64,000 nucleotides of DNA from Azorhizobium doebereinerae UFLA1-100 (GTDB lineage Bacteria > Pseudomonadota > Alphaproteobacteria > Rhizobiales > Xanthobacteraceae). The notes under the pieces were generated by a model that had not been told where the DNA came from, ran no database searches, and worked only from the letters and a program-made list of their open reading frames with translations. Of the stretch, positions 34,123 through 42,025 are shown piece by piece (within the stretch, counting starts at the first letter, position 1; every line of letters begins with the position of its first letter). The translations under genes were made by a program, and so were the position numbers. The stretch covers positions 1,498-65,497 of the forward strand of contig NZ_AXBA01000026.1 in NCBI RefSeq assembly GCF_000473085.1, written 5' to 3'.

Positions 34123-34713
34123 GTCCTTGAGCCCTCCGGCTGCTTTTGCTTGTTTGGGGCGGAATGCGCGATCCTGATCCGGGCCCGGAGCATGCCCGCG
34201 CCGATGGGGACGCGAGCGGAAGCGTTCCGGCAGATGGCGAGCCACGCTGCCGAACCTCCTTCCCAAGATCAGGGGTCCAGATTCAGAACAGGTCGCTGAC
34301 CTGCACACACAAGCTGCTGGGTCGGGGCGAGGCCTGCTTGCAAAGCGCGAAGATGCGACGCTTTAGCATAATACCTCTCACATGCCCGAAGGCGCATTGA
34401 GCACCCATGCCGTCCTCCCATATGTTCTTATGCTCTTCGTTTAAGGCGGCTGCGGCCTGCGGAAACAGCGGAAAATCGCACGTGTCCGCCTGCCGGACCT
34501 TCGCCGGCTGCAATCGATGATGCGATGGTCTGTCATCGTGCGTGACGGGGAGCGTCAGTGTCGGCGGTGAGGTCGTTCCATTGGCATCGCGTTCGCCTGT
34601 TGTGCTCTGCATGTTCCTCGTCGCGGCAGGGTGGGCGATCAACGACGCGCCGGCATACAACGGCGACCTGTATGCGAAGCTCCTGGCTCTCAACGTCAGG
34701 GTGGAGACGCTGT
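34123..34713. other. Intergenic region upstream of the MFS gene; no gene seen
   Basis: 591 bases, less GC-rich than the flanks, which should contain the MFS promoter. Short frames on both strands (for example a 62-codon plus frame ending at 34730 with one hydrophobic stretch, and a 144-codon minus frame) have no recognisable domain, and none has a convincing ribosome site. Confidence 0.5.
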
Positions 34714-34934
34714 TCATCGCCAGGCGATAAACGGGTTGGTCGTCGGATCGATTGGAACCTCATTGGTCCGCCACGCCTCGATACCGGCTTGGCAGACATA
34801 GTCGCGCTGCCATGACCCGAGCTTCGATCGTGAGACCGACGTGAATTCGGATTCCTCTCGGATTCCTCTCGGATTCCGTTTGTCCGGGCACCGGCCTCGT
34901 CGGCGACCAGCATCGGCCGCACCTGCTTGAAGCC
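34714..34934 (-). pseudogene. 3' remnant of an unidentified gene, frameshifted by an 11-bp duplication
   Basis: Two minus-strand frames read as natural protein: GFKQVRPMLVADEAGARTN (from 34934) and, after a shift, SKLGSWQRDYVCQAGIEAW, TNEVPIDPTTNPFIAWR, stop at 34714. Removing one of the 11-bp tandem copies at 34848-34878 joins them into a single frame (checked by codon arithmetic). I do not recognise the family. The start is lost upstream. Probably the tail of a decayed gene. Confidence 0.35.
34848..34878. repeat. Tandem 11-bp repeat (CGGATTCCTCT)
   Basis: Two full copies (34848-34858, 34859-34869) and a 9-base partial copy of CGGATTCCTCT. The unit is not a multiple of three and is the likely cause of the frameshift in the surrounding remnant. 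Confidence 0.8.
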
Positions 34935-35200
34935 CCTGTTACCGCAGCGCCCGGCAATCCGTGGCGATGCTCGCCCAGGAAGCAGAATAACGGGGCCGGC
35001 CCCCTGTCCAGGGCGCTCGAAAGAACTTGAGCCTGCTGCGGCTGGCGGCTCGATACCCGCTCGTCGGCGCGCCGAGTAACGCCATATCGCCAGCGAAATC
35101 CATCTTTCCGCGCCGATCGTTTCTAACGGATCAACTGGCCGCATCGCCCGGAGCCGGGCGCTCCGAGTGTCAGAAATGGGTCTTGGCCGTGTCAAAATAT
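34935..35200. other. Gap upstream of the remnant, downstream of cbiZ; nothing recognised
   Basis: 266 bases with no recognised gene or hairpin. Its minus-strand frames could extend the remnant, but which one cannot be decided. Confidence 0.4.
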
Positions 35201-35908
35201 CTAAACAGCGTGCCGACCATCTCCGTCGCTCCGGCGCGGAAACCGGTCGGGAGGAGCCTCGGCGCACCAATTGGCTGCCGCCGCCAGCGTCGCGCGCAGG
35301 ACGCAGGCGCCGATCACCTCGCCGATTGCGGTATGCATGCCGGCGAACGACGTGCGGGGGGAACCCGCCGGCGCGCTCACGACGATGCAGTCCGTTCCTG
35401 TGCCGGTCACGGCCTCTGTCCGTCCCGGCCGGCGATAGCGGACCTGCGAGAGGGCAACCGTGCGTGCTTGCGTCACCAGGGATGCGGCTTCGAGAAGCGC
35501 TGCTTCCGTCAGCGGCTCGGACACCGCGCACAGGATGTTGATGGTCCCCGCATTCAGCGGATGCAGATGGGCGCCCACCCGCTGGCCCACCCGCTCTCCA
35601 TTGTTGAGCCCCAGGGTCACGACGCAATCCGCCCGGACGTCCTCGACGGCTGCGGACTGCCGCTCGTAACGGGAAACGTCGCGGGCGGTCATGAGGCCGA
35701 CGGCATCCGCCAAACCGCGTGCCGCAAGCCGTGCCGCGAACCATGCCACCGGGTCCGGGGCGTGACGCAGTTCCTCGTTGCCGACCTCCAGCCAGGCCAC
35801 CTGTTCGGCCTGGACAAAACCCGGCCGGTTGAGCGACCAGCTGACCATCGTCTGGGGCCGGGTGAACCGGGCGACGAGCCAGGGGCGCTCGCATGTGATC
35901 TGGAACAT
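35201..35908 (-). CDS. cbiZ: Adenosylcobinamide amidohydrolase (CbiZ)
   Basis: 235-residue CbiZ-type protein. CbiZ removes the aminopropanol tail of adenosylcobinamide so that the corrinoid re-enters B12 synthesis at cobyric acid. Landmarks: RPWLVARF and VSWSLNRPGF at the start, CVVTLGLNNGERVG, NAGTINILCAVSEPLTEAALLEAA, GTGTDCIVVSAP and AGMHTAIGEVIGACVL. I start at the ATG at 35908, which gives the typical family N-terminus, though no strong ribosome site precedes it. No corrinoid transporter, cob gene or cobalamin riboswitch is seen around it, which is unusual for a salvage gene. Confidence 0.8.
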   Translation of the reverse strand: MFQITCERPWLVARFTRPQTMVSWSLNRPGFVQAEQVAWLEVGNEELRHAPDPVAWFAARLAARGLADAVGLMTARDVSRYERQSAAVEDVRADCVVTLGLNNGERVGQRVGAHLHPLNAGTINILCAVSEPLTEAALLEAASLVTQARTVALSQVRYRRPGRTEAVTGTGTDCIVVSAPAGSPRTSFAGMHTAIGEVIGACVLRATLAAAANWCAEAPPDRFPRRSDGDGRHAV

Positions 35909-36035
35909 GGCGCCGTGCGTGTCCGGGAGCTTCTGCCCGCCCTCCAGATCATCGGCCGTTCGAATCGTCAAGCCGATCCGGCGTGCGGGCGCGCCGTGCC
36001 CGGAGCCGTGCCGCCGGCTCCCCGCACCGCGCCTG

Positions 36036-36938
36036 TCACACGGCCGCGGGCGGAAAGCCGTAGAGGCGCTGCGCATTGCCGGCGAGGACGGCGTCGCGCG
36101 CCGCCGCGTCGGGCACCCAGTCGGCCAGGAGGTCGAGCAGGTCGCCCACATTCATCATCGGCTGCCAATGGGCGACGTGGGGCCAGTCGGAGCCCCAGAC
36201 GCAACGATCCGGGGCGGCTTCGTGCAGCAGCCGGGCAAACGGGATCGTATCGGCGTAGGGCGGCCCCGCGACCGTGTTGCGGTAGGCGCCGGACAGCTTG
36301 ACCCAGCCGCCGTCGCGCAGCAGCGCGCAGAGCGTCCGGAAACCGGGGTCGTCGAGCCCGCGCGACACCGGGAAATGTCCCCAATGGTCGACGACGAACG
36401 GCACCGGGAGGGTGGAGAGCCGGGGCGCCAGGGGCACGAGGTCGGCGGCGTCGATCAGGAACTGGAGATGCCATCCCATCTCGCGGGCGAGCGCGGCATA
36501 GGCGTCCAGTTGCTCGAAGCCGATGCCGCCGCCGTAGAGGATATTGAGGCGCAGGCCGACGATGCCGGCGTCCTTCAGGGCCGCCAGCTCCCGGTCGGGC
36601 AGGCCGAGCGGGATTACCGCGATGCCGCGCAGCCGTTCCCGGTGGGCGGCGAGGGGCTCCAGCATCGCCCGGTTGTCGGTGCCGTGCACGCTGACCTGGA
36701 CCAGCACGCCGTAGGTCATGCCGGTGGCGTCGAGCATGGCGAGATAGCTTTGCGCGGTCGCCTCCGGCGGCGTGTAGCTGCGGCCGGCGACGAACGGATA
36801 GGCCGGCGGCAGGCCGATGACATGGGCGTGGGTGTCCACCGCGCCCGCCGGCACACGGTAGCGCGTCGGCCCGTGCGGGTGGGGCGCCGGCCCCGGGCAG
36901 GCCGGGGCGGTCGCGGGGCGGGAGCCTTCGTCATGCAT
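36036..36938 (-). CDS. Amidohydrolase-family metal-dependent hydrolase (PDC-lactonase-like)
   Basis: 300-residue amidohydrolase (PF04909 group, which includes 2-pyrone-4,6-dicarboxylate lactonase and 4-sulfomuconolactonase). Metal-site marks: DTHAHVIG near residue 37 (HxH), FVVDHWGHFP, and WGSDWPHVAHW near 245. The start ATG overlaps the end of the upstream MFS gene by eight bases, so they form a transport-hydrolysis pair. The likely substrate is a lactone or cyclic acid from aromatic degradation. Confidence 0.85.
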   Translation of the reverse strand: MHDEGSRPATAPACPGPAPHPHGPTRYRVPAGAVDTHAHVIGLPPAYPFVAGRSYTPPEATAQSYLAMLDATGMTYGVLVQVSVHGTDNRAMLEPLAAHRERLRGIAVIPLGLPDRELAALKDAGIVGLRLNILYGGGIGFEQLDAYAALAREMGWHLQFLIDAADLVPLAPRLSTLPVPFVVDHWGHFPVSRGLDDPGFRTLCALLRDGGWVKLSGAYRNTVAGPPYADTIPFARLLHEAAPDRCVWGSDWPHVAHWQPMMNVGDLLDLLADWVPDAAARDAVLAGNAQRLYGFPPAAV

Positions 36939-38214
36939 CGGCGTACAGCACCTTGCCGCGGGTTTCGGGGAGGGCATAGGCCGCGGCGAAGAACACCACA
37001 TAGGCGATCACCGCGAAGATGCAGATCGCGTTGGCCAGCGTCGTGGCCTGCGAGAGATAGCCCACCAGGAAGGGAAAGAGCGCGCCGATGCCGCGGCCGA
37101 AATTGTAGCAGAAGCCCTGGCCGGAGCCGCGCAGCCGGGTGGGGTAGAGCTCGGTCAGGAACGCGCCCATGCCGGAGAAATAGCCCGAGGCGAAGAAGCC
37201 GAGCGGGAAGCCCAGCACCCACAGCACCTCGTTCGAGAGCGGCAGCTGGGTATAGGCCGCCACCACCACGATGGCGCCGAGCGAGAACACCAGGAACAGG
37301 TTCCGCCGGCCGTAGCGGTCAGCATACCAGGCGCCGACCAGATAGCCGATGAAGGAGCCGACGATGAGCGCCGCGAGATAGCCGGTGGAGCCGACGATGG
37401 AGAGCTTGCGCTCAGTGGTGAGGAAGCGCGGCACCCAGAAGGTGATGGCGTAATAGCCGCCCTGGCAGCCCGTGGAGACCAGCGAGGCCAGCACCGTCAC
37501 CTTGAGGATCGGGCCGTGGAAGATCTCGAGAATGGAGGGGCTCTCGCCTCGGGCCGCAACCTTGGCGCGGGTCTGCGCCGCCACCTCCGGCTCCTTCACA
37601 TAGACGCGCAGATAGAGCACCAGCAGCGCCGGCAGCGCGCCGATGGCGAACATCCAGCGCCAGGCCTGCTCGGCCGGCAGGAAGGAGAACAGCGCCGCCT
37701 GCGCCAGCACCGCGAGGCCCCAGCCCACCGCCCAGCCGGACTGCACCGAGCCGACCGCGCGGCCGCGATACTGCGCGCGGATGGTCTCGCCCATCAGCAC
37801 GGCGCCGGCCGCCCATTCGCCGCCGAAGCCGAGGCCCAGCAGTGCGCGGCAGATCAGCAACTGGTTGAAGTCCTGGGCGAAGGCGCACAGCAGCGAGAAG
37901 AAGGAGAACCACAGGATGGTGAACTGGAGCGTGCGCACGCGGCCGATGCGGTCGGCGATATAACCCGTGCCCCAGCCGCCCAGCGCCGAGGCCAGCAGCG
38001 TCACCGTGCCGGCGAGGCCCGCCGTGCCGGCGTCCACGTTCCACAGCTTGATGATCGTGCCGATCACCAGCGGGTAGATCATGAAGTCCATGCCGTCGAG
38101 CGCCCAGCCCGTGGCGCAGGCCCAGAAGGTCCGCTTCTCCGGGACCGTCATGTCCTTGTAGAAGCCGGTCAGGCTGGTGTTCTCGATCGGAACGATCGTC
38201 GGCGTCGTCGACAT
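36931..38214 (-). CDS. MFS transporter, sialate/aromatic-acid type
   Basis: 427 residues, 12 predicted membrane segments. GWALDGMDFMIYPLVI in TM1, GYIADRIGRVRTL in loop 2-3, GFGGEWAAGAVLMGE in TM4 and WYADRYGRRN in the loop 8-9 repeat, as in the SHS/AAHS branches that import organic acids with protons. The start at 38214 follows GGGAGG. It is the first gene of the unit with the amidohydrolase and is divergently spaced from nothing; the AraC gene upstream is on the same strand. Confidence 0.9.
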   Translation of the reverse strand: MSTTPTIVPIENTSLTGFYKDMTVPEKRTFWACATGWALDGMDFMIYPLVIGTIIKLWNVDAGTAGLAGTVTLLASALGGWGTGYIADRIGRVRTLQFTILWFSFFSLLCAFAQDFNQLLICRALLGLGFGGEWAAGAVLMGETIRAQYRGRAVGSVQSGWAVGWGLAVLAQAALFSFLPAEQAWRWMFAIGALPALLVLYLRVYVKEPEVAAQTRAKVAARGESPSILEIFHGPILKVTVLASLVSTGCQGGYYAITFWVPRFLTTERKLSIVGSTGYLAALIVGSFIGYLVGAWYADRYGRRNLFLVFSLGAIVVVAAYTQLPLSNEVLWVLGFPLGFFASGYFSGMGAFLTELYPTRLRGSGQGFCYNFGRGIGALFPFLVGYLSQATTLANAICIFAVIAYVVFFAAAYALPETRGKVLYADA

Positions 38215-38340
38215 GTCTGCCTCCCGTGTCGCGCCTTCGGCCGGGCGCATCTTTGGGCAGGAAGGTGTCGCGCGGCGGCGGGTGCTGTCTGCCAGGAAAT
38301 CGCCGCGCGGCGGGCCGTGCCGCGGGGGCTTGTCAGGAAA

Positions 38341-39258
38341 TCACTCGCCGCCGGGCCGCAGGCGGCGGAATCGCGCCGGGCTCACCCCGGTGACCGCCCG
38401 GAACGCGGTGCCGAGATGCGATTGCGAGGAGAAGCCGACGGCCAGCGCAATCTCGGCCAGCGGCATGTTCGAGGTGGCGATGAGGTCCTGCGCCGCCCGC
38501 ACCCGCTGCTCCACCACGAAGCGGTGCGGCGTCAGCCCGGTGGAGCGCTTGAAGCTGCGGATGAAGGCGGATGGGCTCAGGCCCGCGACACCGGCCATGT
38601 CGGCCAGCGAGATCGCCCGGCCGGGGTCGGCGCGCACGAAGTCGGCGATCCGGGCGGGCATGCCGCGATCGAGTTCCGGCGCGGGCTCGGTCGGGCACGC
38701 CCTGGGCGCGGCATAGCGGTCGGCGAGATGCAGGGCCAGCGTATAGGCGAACTGTTCCGCCAGCAGCGAGCGGCCCTCGCCCGCCAGCGTGCTCGCCTCC
38801 ACGAGCCGCTGGGCACACAGGGAGAGCATCGGGTCGTCCACGTCCCAGGCCCGGTCCATCAGCTCGATGGGCGTGGCGCTGCCGTGGGCGGCGGCCACGT
38901 CGCGCAGCAGGGCATCGCCCAGATAGAGCAGCACCAGCTTTCCGGCGTTCGCGTCCGGCACGGCATCGACCACCACCGTCCGGCCGGGCAGGCCGATGCG
39001 GAACTGCCCGCAGGACACCGGGCCGTCGCGGCGCACGCGCCCGTTCTCGATCAGCACATGGCGGCGCACGTCGTAGAGCGTGATCGCCACGGTGGCGACC
39101 GGCAGGTCGCCATAGTCATAGAGATGCGGCCCGGTGACGTCGCTCAGCGTGGCGGCGAATCCGGTCGTGGACCACAGATCCACCAGGGCCGACTGCCGGT
39201 GGCCGGTCACCCGTTCCGCGTGCTTGAGTGGATCCAGTCTCATCCGAGACAACCGCAT
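38341..39258 (-). CDS. AraC-family transcriptional regulator
   Basis: 305 residues. The C-terminal HTH pair is clear: ISLADMAGVAGLSPSAFIRSFKRSTG (split here) with SPSAFIRSFK and TPHRFVVEQRVRAAQDLI, then IALAVGFSSQSHLGTAFR and VTGVSPARFRR. The N-terminal region lacks an obvious cupin motif. The start is either 39258 or 39243; neither has a strong ribosome site. Likely regulator of the adjacent MFS-amidohydrolase unit, 126 bases downstream on the same strand. Confidence 0.9.
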   Translation of the reverse strand: MRLSRMRLDPLKHAERVTGHRQSALVDLWSTTGFAATLSDVTGPHLYDYGDLPVATVAITLYDVRRHVLIENGRVRRDGPVSCGQFRIGLPGRTVVVDAVPDANAGKLVLLYLGDALLRDVAAAHGSATPIELMDRAWDVDDPMLSLCAQRLVEASTLAGEGRSLLAEQFAYTLALHLADRYAAPRACPTEPAPELDRGMPARIADFVRADPGRAISLADMAGVAGLSPSAFIRSFKRSTGLTPHRFVVEQRVRAAQDLIATSNMPLAEIALAVGFSSQSHLGTAFRAVTGVSPARFRRLRPGGE

Positions 39259-39502
39259 GTTTTCGCTGGCCTCATTCTCCGCATAGAAACCCGCCGATCA
39301 CAAGGGACGCTTGGTCCGCCCGCCGGCGGGCGCCTGCTATAGCCGCCGTGCGCCCCGCCTCCTAATGGCGCCGTCACCGGCGCCCCGCCGGAACCGGCGC
39401 AGCCGCGCCCCGGCTTTCTCCGTGAGTGCCGGTCCCCTGATCCCGACGCAAGGCACCTGCCGCGCCCGCCCGCCCGGCCGCGGCGAAATCCGCAGAGGGC
39501 GT

Positions 39503-39536
39503 TTGACAACCTCGTAGATAATGCATTATGCACTAT
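39503..39536 (+). promoter_or_regulatory. Promoter with ATGCAT operator, site 1
   Basis: TTGACA (39503-39508) and TATGCA (39527-39532) at 18-bp spacing form a sigma-70-like promoter. ATAATGCATTATGCACTAT (39518-39536) covers the -10 element. It fits the 19-bp cluster 2 pattern ATAATGCATNATGCATTAT. A protein bound here would block RNA polymerase; the GntR protein at 50039-50731 is the likely repressor. Confidence 0.7.
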
Positions 39537-39601
39537 CTCAACGCGGCGGTGCCGGCGCTGTCTGGGCGCCGCAAGCCAGCCGAGCGCCCGGGGAGAAGGC
39601 C

Positions 39602-40846
39602 ATGAAGCGCGACAGTCTTGCCGGCAAGACCGTTCTGGAGATCGGCACGATGCTGGCGGCGCCGTTCGCGGGCCACGTGCTGGCGCAGATGGGGGCCGAG
39701 GTCATCAAGCTGGAATCGCCCGCGGGCGACCCGACGCGCAGCCTCGTGCGCGGTGGCCCCAGCGGCACCTACATCGCCTATAGCCGTGGCAAGAAGAGCC
39801 TGTGCGTGGATCTCGCCTCGCCGGGCGGGCGCGAAGCGCTGGAGCGGCTTCTCCCCACCGTCGACATCGTCCTTCACAACCTGGCGCCCGCATCCGCACG
39901 GCGGCTGGGTGTGACCTACGAGGCCTGCGCCCGGGCCAATCCCGCGGTCGTCTACTGTCATATCCGGGGCTATAACGAAGGCCCCCAGGCGGATGACCTG
40001 GCGTCCAACCCCATCGCCGAGGCGGCGACCGGGGTCATGGATGCGCACCGGGTCGACGGGCGTCCCAGCCGGCTCGGCCCCTCGTATCACGACCAGTTCG
40101 CCGGCTGCTACGCGGTCATCGGCATCCTCTCCGCCCTGCTCGATCCCGGTCTCGGCGCCGAGCATCGCAAGATCGAGGTCGGTCTCTATGAGACCGGCCT
40201 GCATGTGGCGGCGCGCGACTATGCCGGCGTCCAGCTCAAGATGCACCTGACCGGCCGGCCGGACCCGGAGCCGTCGGGCGAGTTCAGCATGCCAGGCTAT
40301 GGCGCCTATGAGACATCGGACGGCCGCTGGATCTATCTCGTGATGCTCACCGACCGTCATTGGGCGGACTTCTGGCGGGCGGTGAGGCAGCCGGTGGATC
40401 CGGACTATGCGACGCTCAGGTCGCGGAAGAAGCAGCGCGATCGGGTCGAGGCTCTGGTCAGGGAGGCGGTGGGCCGGTTCTCCTACGCGAATCTGGCGGC
40501 GCTGCTGGCCGCGGCCGGCTTCGGCTTCACGGAGGTGCTGCCCATGGAGCGGGTGCTGGAGGCGCCGCAGGCGCGGCATGGCCACAAGGTCACCCGCTTC
40601 GCTTTCCAGGACCTGCCCTTCGTGCTGCCGGACCTGCCGTTCGAATGGGGCGCGGCCACCCAGGCCGAACGACCGCCGCCGCTGCTCGGGGAGCACACGC
40701 GCGAGACGCTGGCGGGGCTCGGCTTCTCCGCTGAGGCATGTGATGCGCTGGTGGCATCCGGCGCGGCGGTCGAGCCGGAGCCCGGTGCTCCGGTCTGGGC
40801 CCCCATCCGGTCGGTGGAGGTCCGCGCTCAGCCCGCACCCGCCTAG
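39602..40846 (+). CDS. Class III CoA-transferase (CaiB/BaiF family)
   Basis: 414-residue CoA-transferase that moves CoA between carboxylic acids through an Asp-CoA anhydride. VLEIGTMLAAPFAGHVLAQMGAEVIKLE is the family N-terminus (quoted in pieces: MLAAPFAGHVLAQMGAEV, IKLESPAGDP), HNLAPASARRLGV follows and YHDQFAGCYAVIG holds the position of the catalytic Asp (DQFAG). The start at 39602 follows GGGGAGAAGG. It is a single-gene unit under operator 1 and followed by operator 2. Substrate unknown. Confidence 0.88.
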   Translation: MKRDSLAGKTVLEIGTMLAAPFAGHVLAQMGAEVIKLESPAGDPTRSLVRGGPSGTYIAYSRGKKSLCVDLASPGGREALERLLPTVDIVLHNLAPASARRLGVTYEACARANPAVVYCHIRGYNEGPQADDLASNPIAEAATGVMDAHRVDGRPSRLGPSYHDQFAGCYAVIGILSALLDPGLGAEHRKIEVGLYETGLHVAARDYAGVQLKMHLTGRPDPEPSGEFSMPGYGAYETSDGRWIYLVMLTDRHWADFWRAVRQPVDPDYATLRSRKKQRDRVEALVREAVGRFSYANLAALLAAAGFGFTEVLPMERVLEAPQARHGHKVTRFAFQDLPFVLPDLPFEWGAATQAERPPPLLGEHTRETLAGLGFSAEACDALVASGAAVEPEPGAPVWAPIRSVEVRAQPAPA

Positions 40847-40849
40847 GAG

Positions 40850-40868
40850 ATGCATTCTGCATTATGGC
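40850..40868 (+). promoter_or_regulatory. ATGCAT operator, site 2
   Basis: ATGCATTCTGCATTAT (40850-40865) lies three bases after the CoA-transferase stop and about 110 bases before the MBL hydrolase ATG. It matches the right half of the cluster 2 pattern exactly and the left half in ATGCAT. Confidence 0.65.
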
Positions 40869-40976
40869 GGCGGCGGCCACGAGCCTGAGCGGATGCAGGG
40901 CCCCGGATGCGGCTGGTCAAGATGCGCGGCGCCGTGCGAAGCTCCGCGGAAACAAGAACATAAGAGGGAAGGCGCC

Positions 40977-41807
40977 ATGAGCGAGGTCGGGGCAAAGCCC
41001 TATGACATCTATGCCATCCGCTACGCGACCAACGCCAAGCGCCGGCGGGGGCAGAACTTCAACATCGAGGCTTCGCCCGATACTCCGTTGACGATGGACT
41101 TCTTCACCTGGGTGCTGGTGGGCGAGGACCGCACGGTGGTCATCGATACCGGGATGGAGCGGGCCAAGGCCGAGCGCAACGGCCATACCTTCCTGCGTGA
41201 ACCGGCGGACGGGCTGCGCGCCCTCGGCATCGACCCGGCGGCTCAGACCCTGGTCGTGCTCACCCACGCGCACTACGACCACATCGGCAACGTCGACCAG
41301 TATCCAAATGCCGAATTCCTGATGCCGCTGGCCGAGATGCAGTCGGTGACCGGGCCCGACATGCATCATCCCTGGATGCGGCATGCCTATGCATCCGACG
41401 AGATCGCCCGCTTGGTGCAGTATCTCCATGCCGGCCGGCTGAAGCTGCACGGCGCCGATCACGACGTCGCGCCGGGCGTTTCGGTGCATGTGGTCGGCGG
41501 GCACACGGCGGGGCAGTCGATCGTGCGAGTGCTCACCCGGCGTGGCTGGGTCATCCTGGCATCGGATGCTTTGCACTATTACGAGGAATATGAGCGGGGC
41601 GTGCCCTTCGCGGTGGCGCATTCCATCGCCGACATGCTGCGGGCCCACGATCGCATCCGCGCGCTCGCCGACAGCGACGACCATGTGCTGCCCGCCCACG
41701 ATCCGCTGATCCTCCAGAAATATCCGGCCGCACGCCCCGAGCTGGAGGGGTTCGTCCTCCGCTTCGACGCGCCGCCGCATGCTGCCGCGAGCGACAAGGC
41801 GGCCTGA
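40977..41807 (+). CDS. MBL-fold hydrolase, N-acyl-homoserine-lactonase-like
   Basis: 276-residue metallo-beta-lactamase-fold enzyme. The dinuclear Zn motif THAHYDHIGN (HxHxDH) lies near residues 96-105, preceded by VVIDTGM and followed by VVGGHTAGQS (third His) and ASDALHYY (bridging Asp). These features and length match AttM/AiiB-type lactonases, but the same fold hydrolyses other lactones and thioesters. The start at 40977 follows GAGGGAAGG. With its own ATGCAT operator it belongs to the regulon; a catabolic lactonase or thioesterase is as likely as quorum quenching. Confidence 0.85.
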   Translation: MSEVGAKPYDIYAIRYATNAKRRRGQNFNIEASPDTPLTMDFFTWVLVGEDRTVVIDTGMERAKAERNGHTFLREPADGLRALGIDPAAQTLVVLTHAHYDHIGNVDQYPNAEFLMPLAEMQSVTGPDMHHPWMRHAYASDEIARLVQYLHAGRLKLHGADHDVAPGVSVHVVGGHTAGQSIVRVLTRRGWVILASDALHYYEEYERGVPFAVAHSIADMLRAHDRIRALADSDDHVLPAHDPLILQKYPAARPELEGFVLRFDAPPHAAASDKAA

Positions 41808-41880
41808 CCAGGCGCGCACCAGAACACGGCTGAACGAAGAAGACGGCGGAGCCCGCCGTCGATACCATGCCCTCGATGCA

Positions 41881-41899
41881 AGAATGCATTCTGCATTAA
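41881..41899 (+). promoter_or_regulatory. ATGCAT operator, site 3
   Basis: AATGCATTCTGCATT (41883-41897) has perfect 6-bp arms around TTC, in the gap between the MBL and MaoC genes, about 130 bases before the MaoC ATG. It fits the same 19-bp pattern and would control the long transcript from the MaoC gene through the ABC binding protein (42026-49366). Confidence 0.65.
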
Positions 41900-42025
41900 G
41901 CATCTGTTTCGTGAGCTGAATTCAAGGGCGGGAAGCCCCGAGCGCCGATCGCGTCAGCGACGGCGAAGGAAGAACCGCGTCGGCCGTTCGCGCCGCCGCC
42001 GGAAGAGATGCAACGGGAGAAAGAC

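Noticed and set aside
34542-34730. 62-codon plus frame with a hydrophobic segment
   Set aside because: No ribosome site or homologue recognised, and it overlaps the minus-strand remnant that reads more like protein.
35909-36035. Cobalamin riboswitch upstream of cbiZ
   Set aside because: No B12-box (GCCACTG-type) sequence or matching fold seen in the short leader.
37516-39342. 608-codon plus-strand frame
   Set aside because: Shadow of the MFS and AraC genes on the minus strand.
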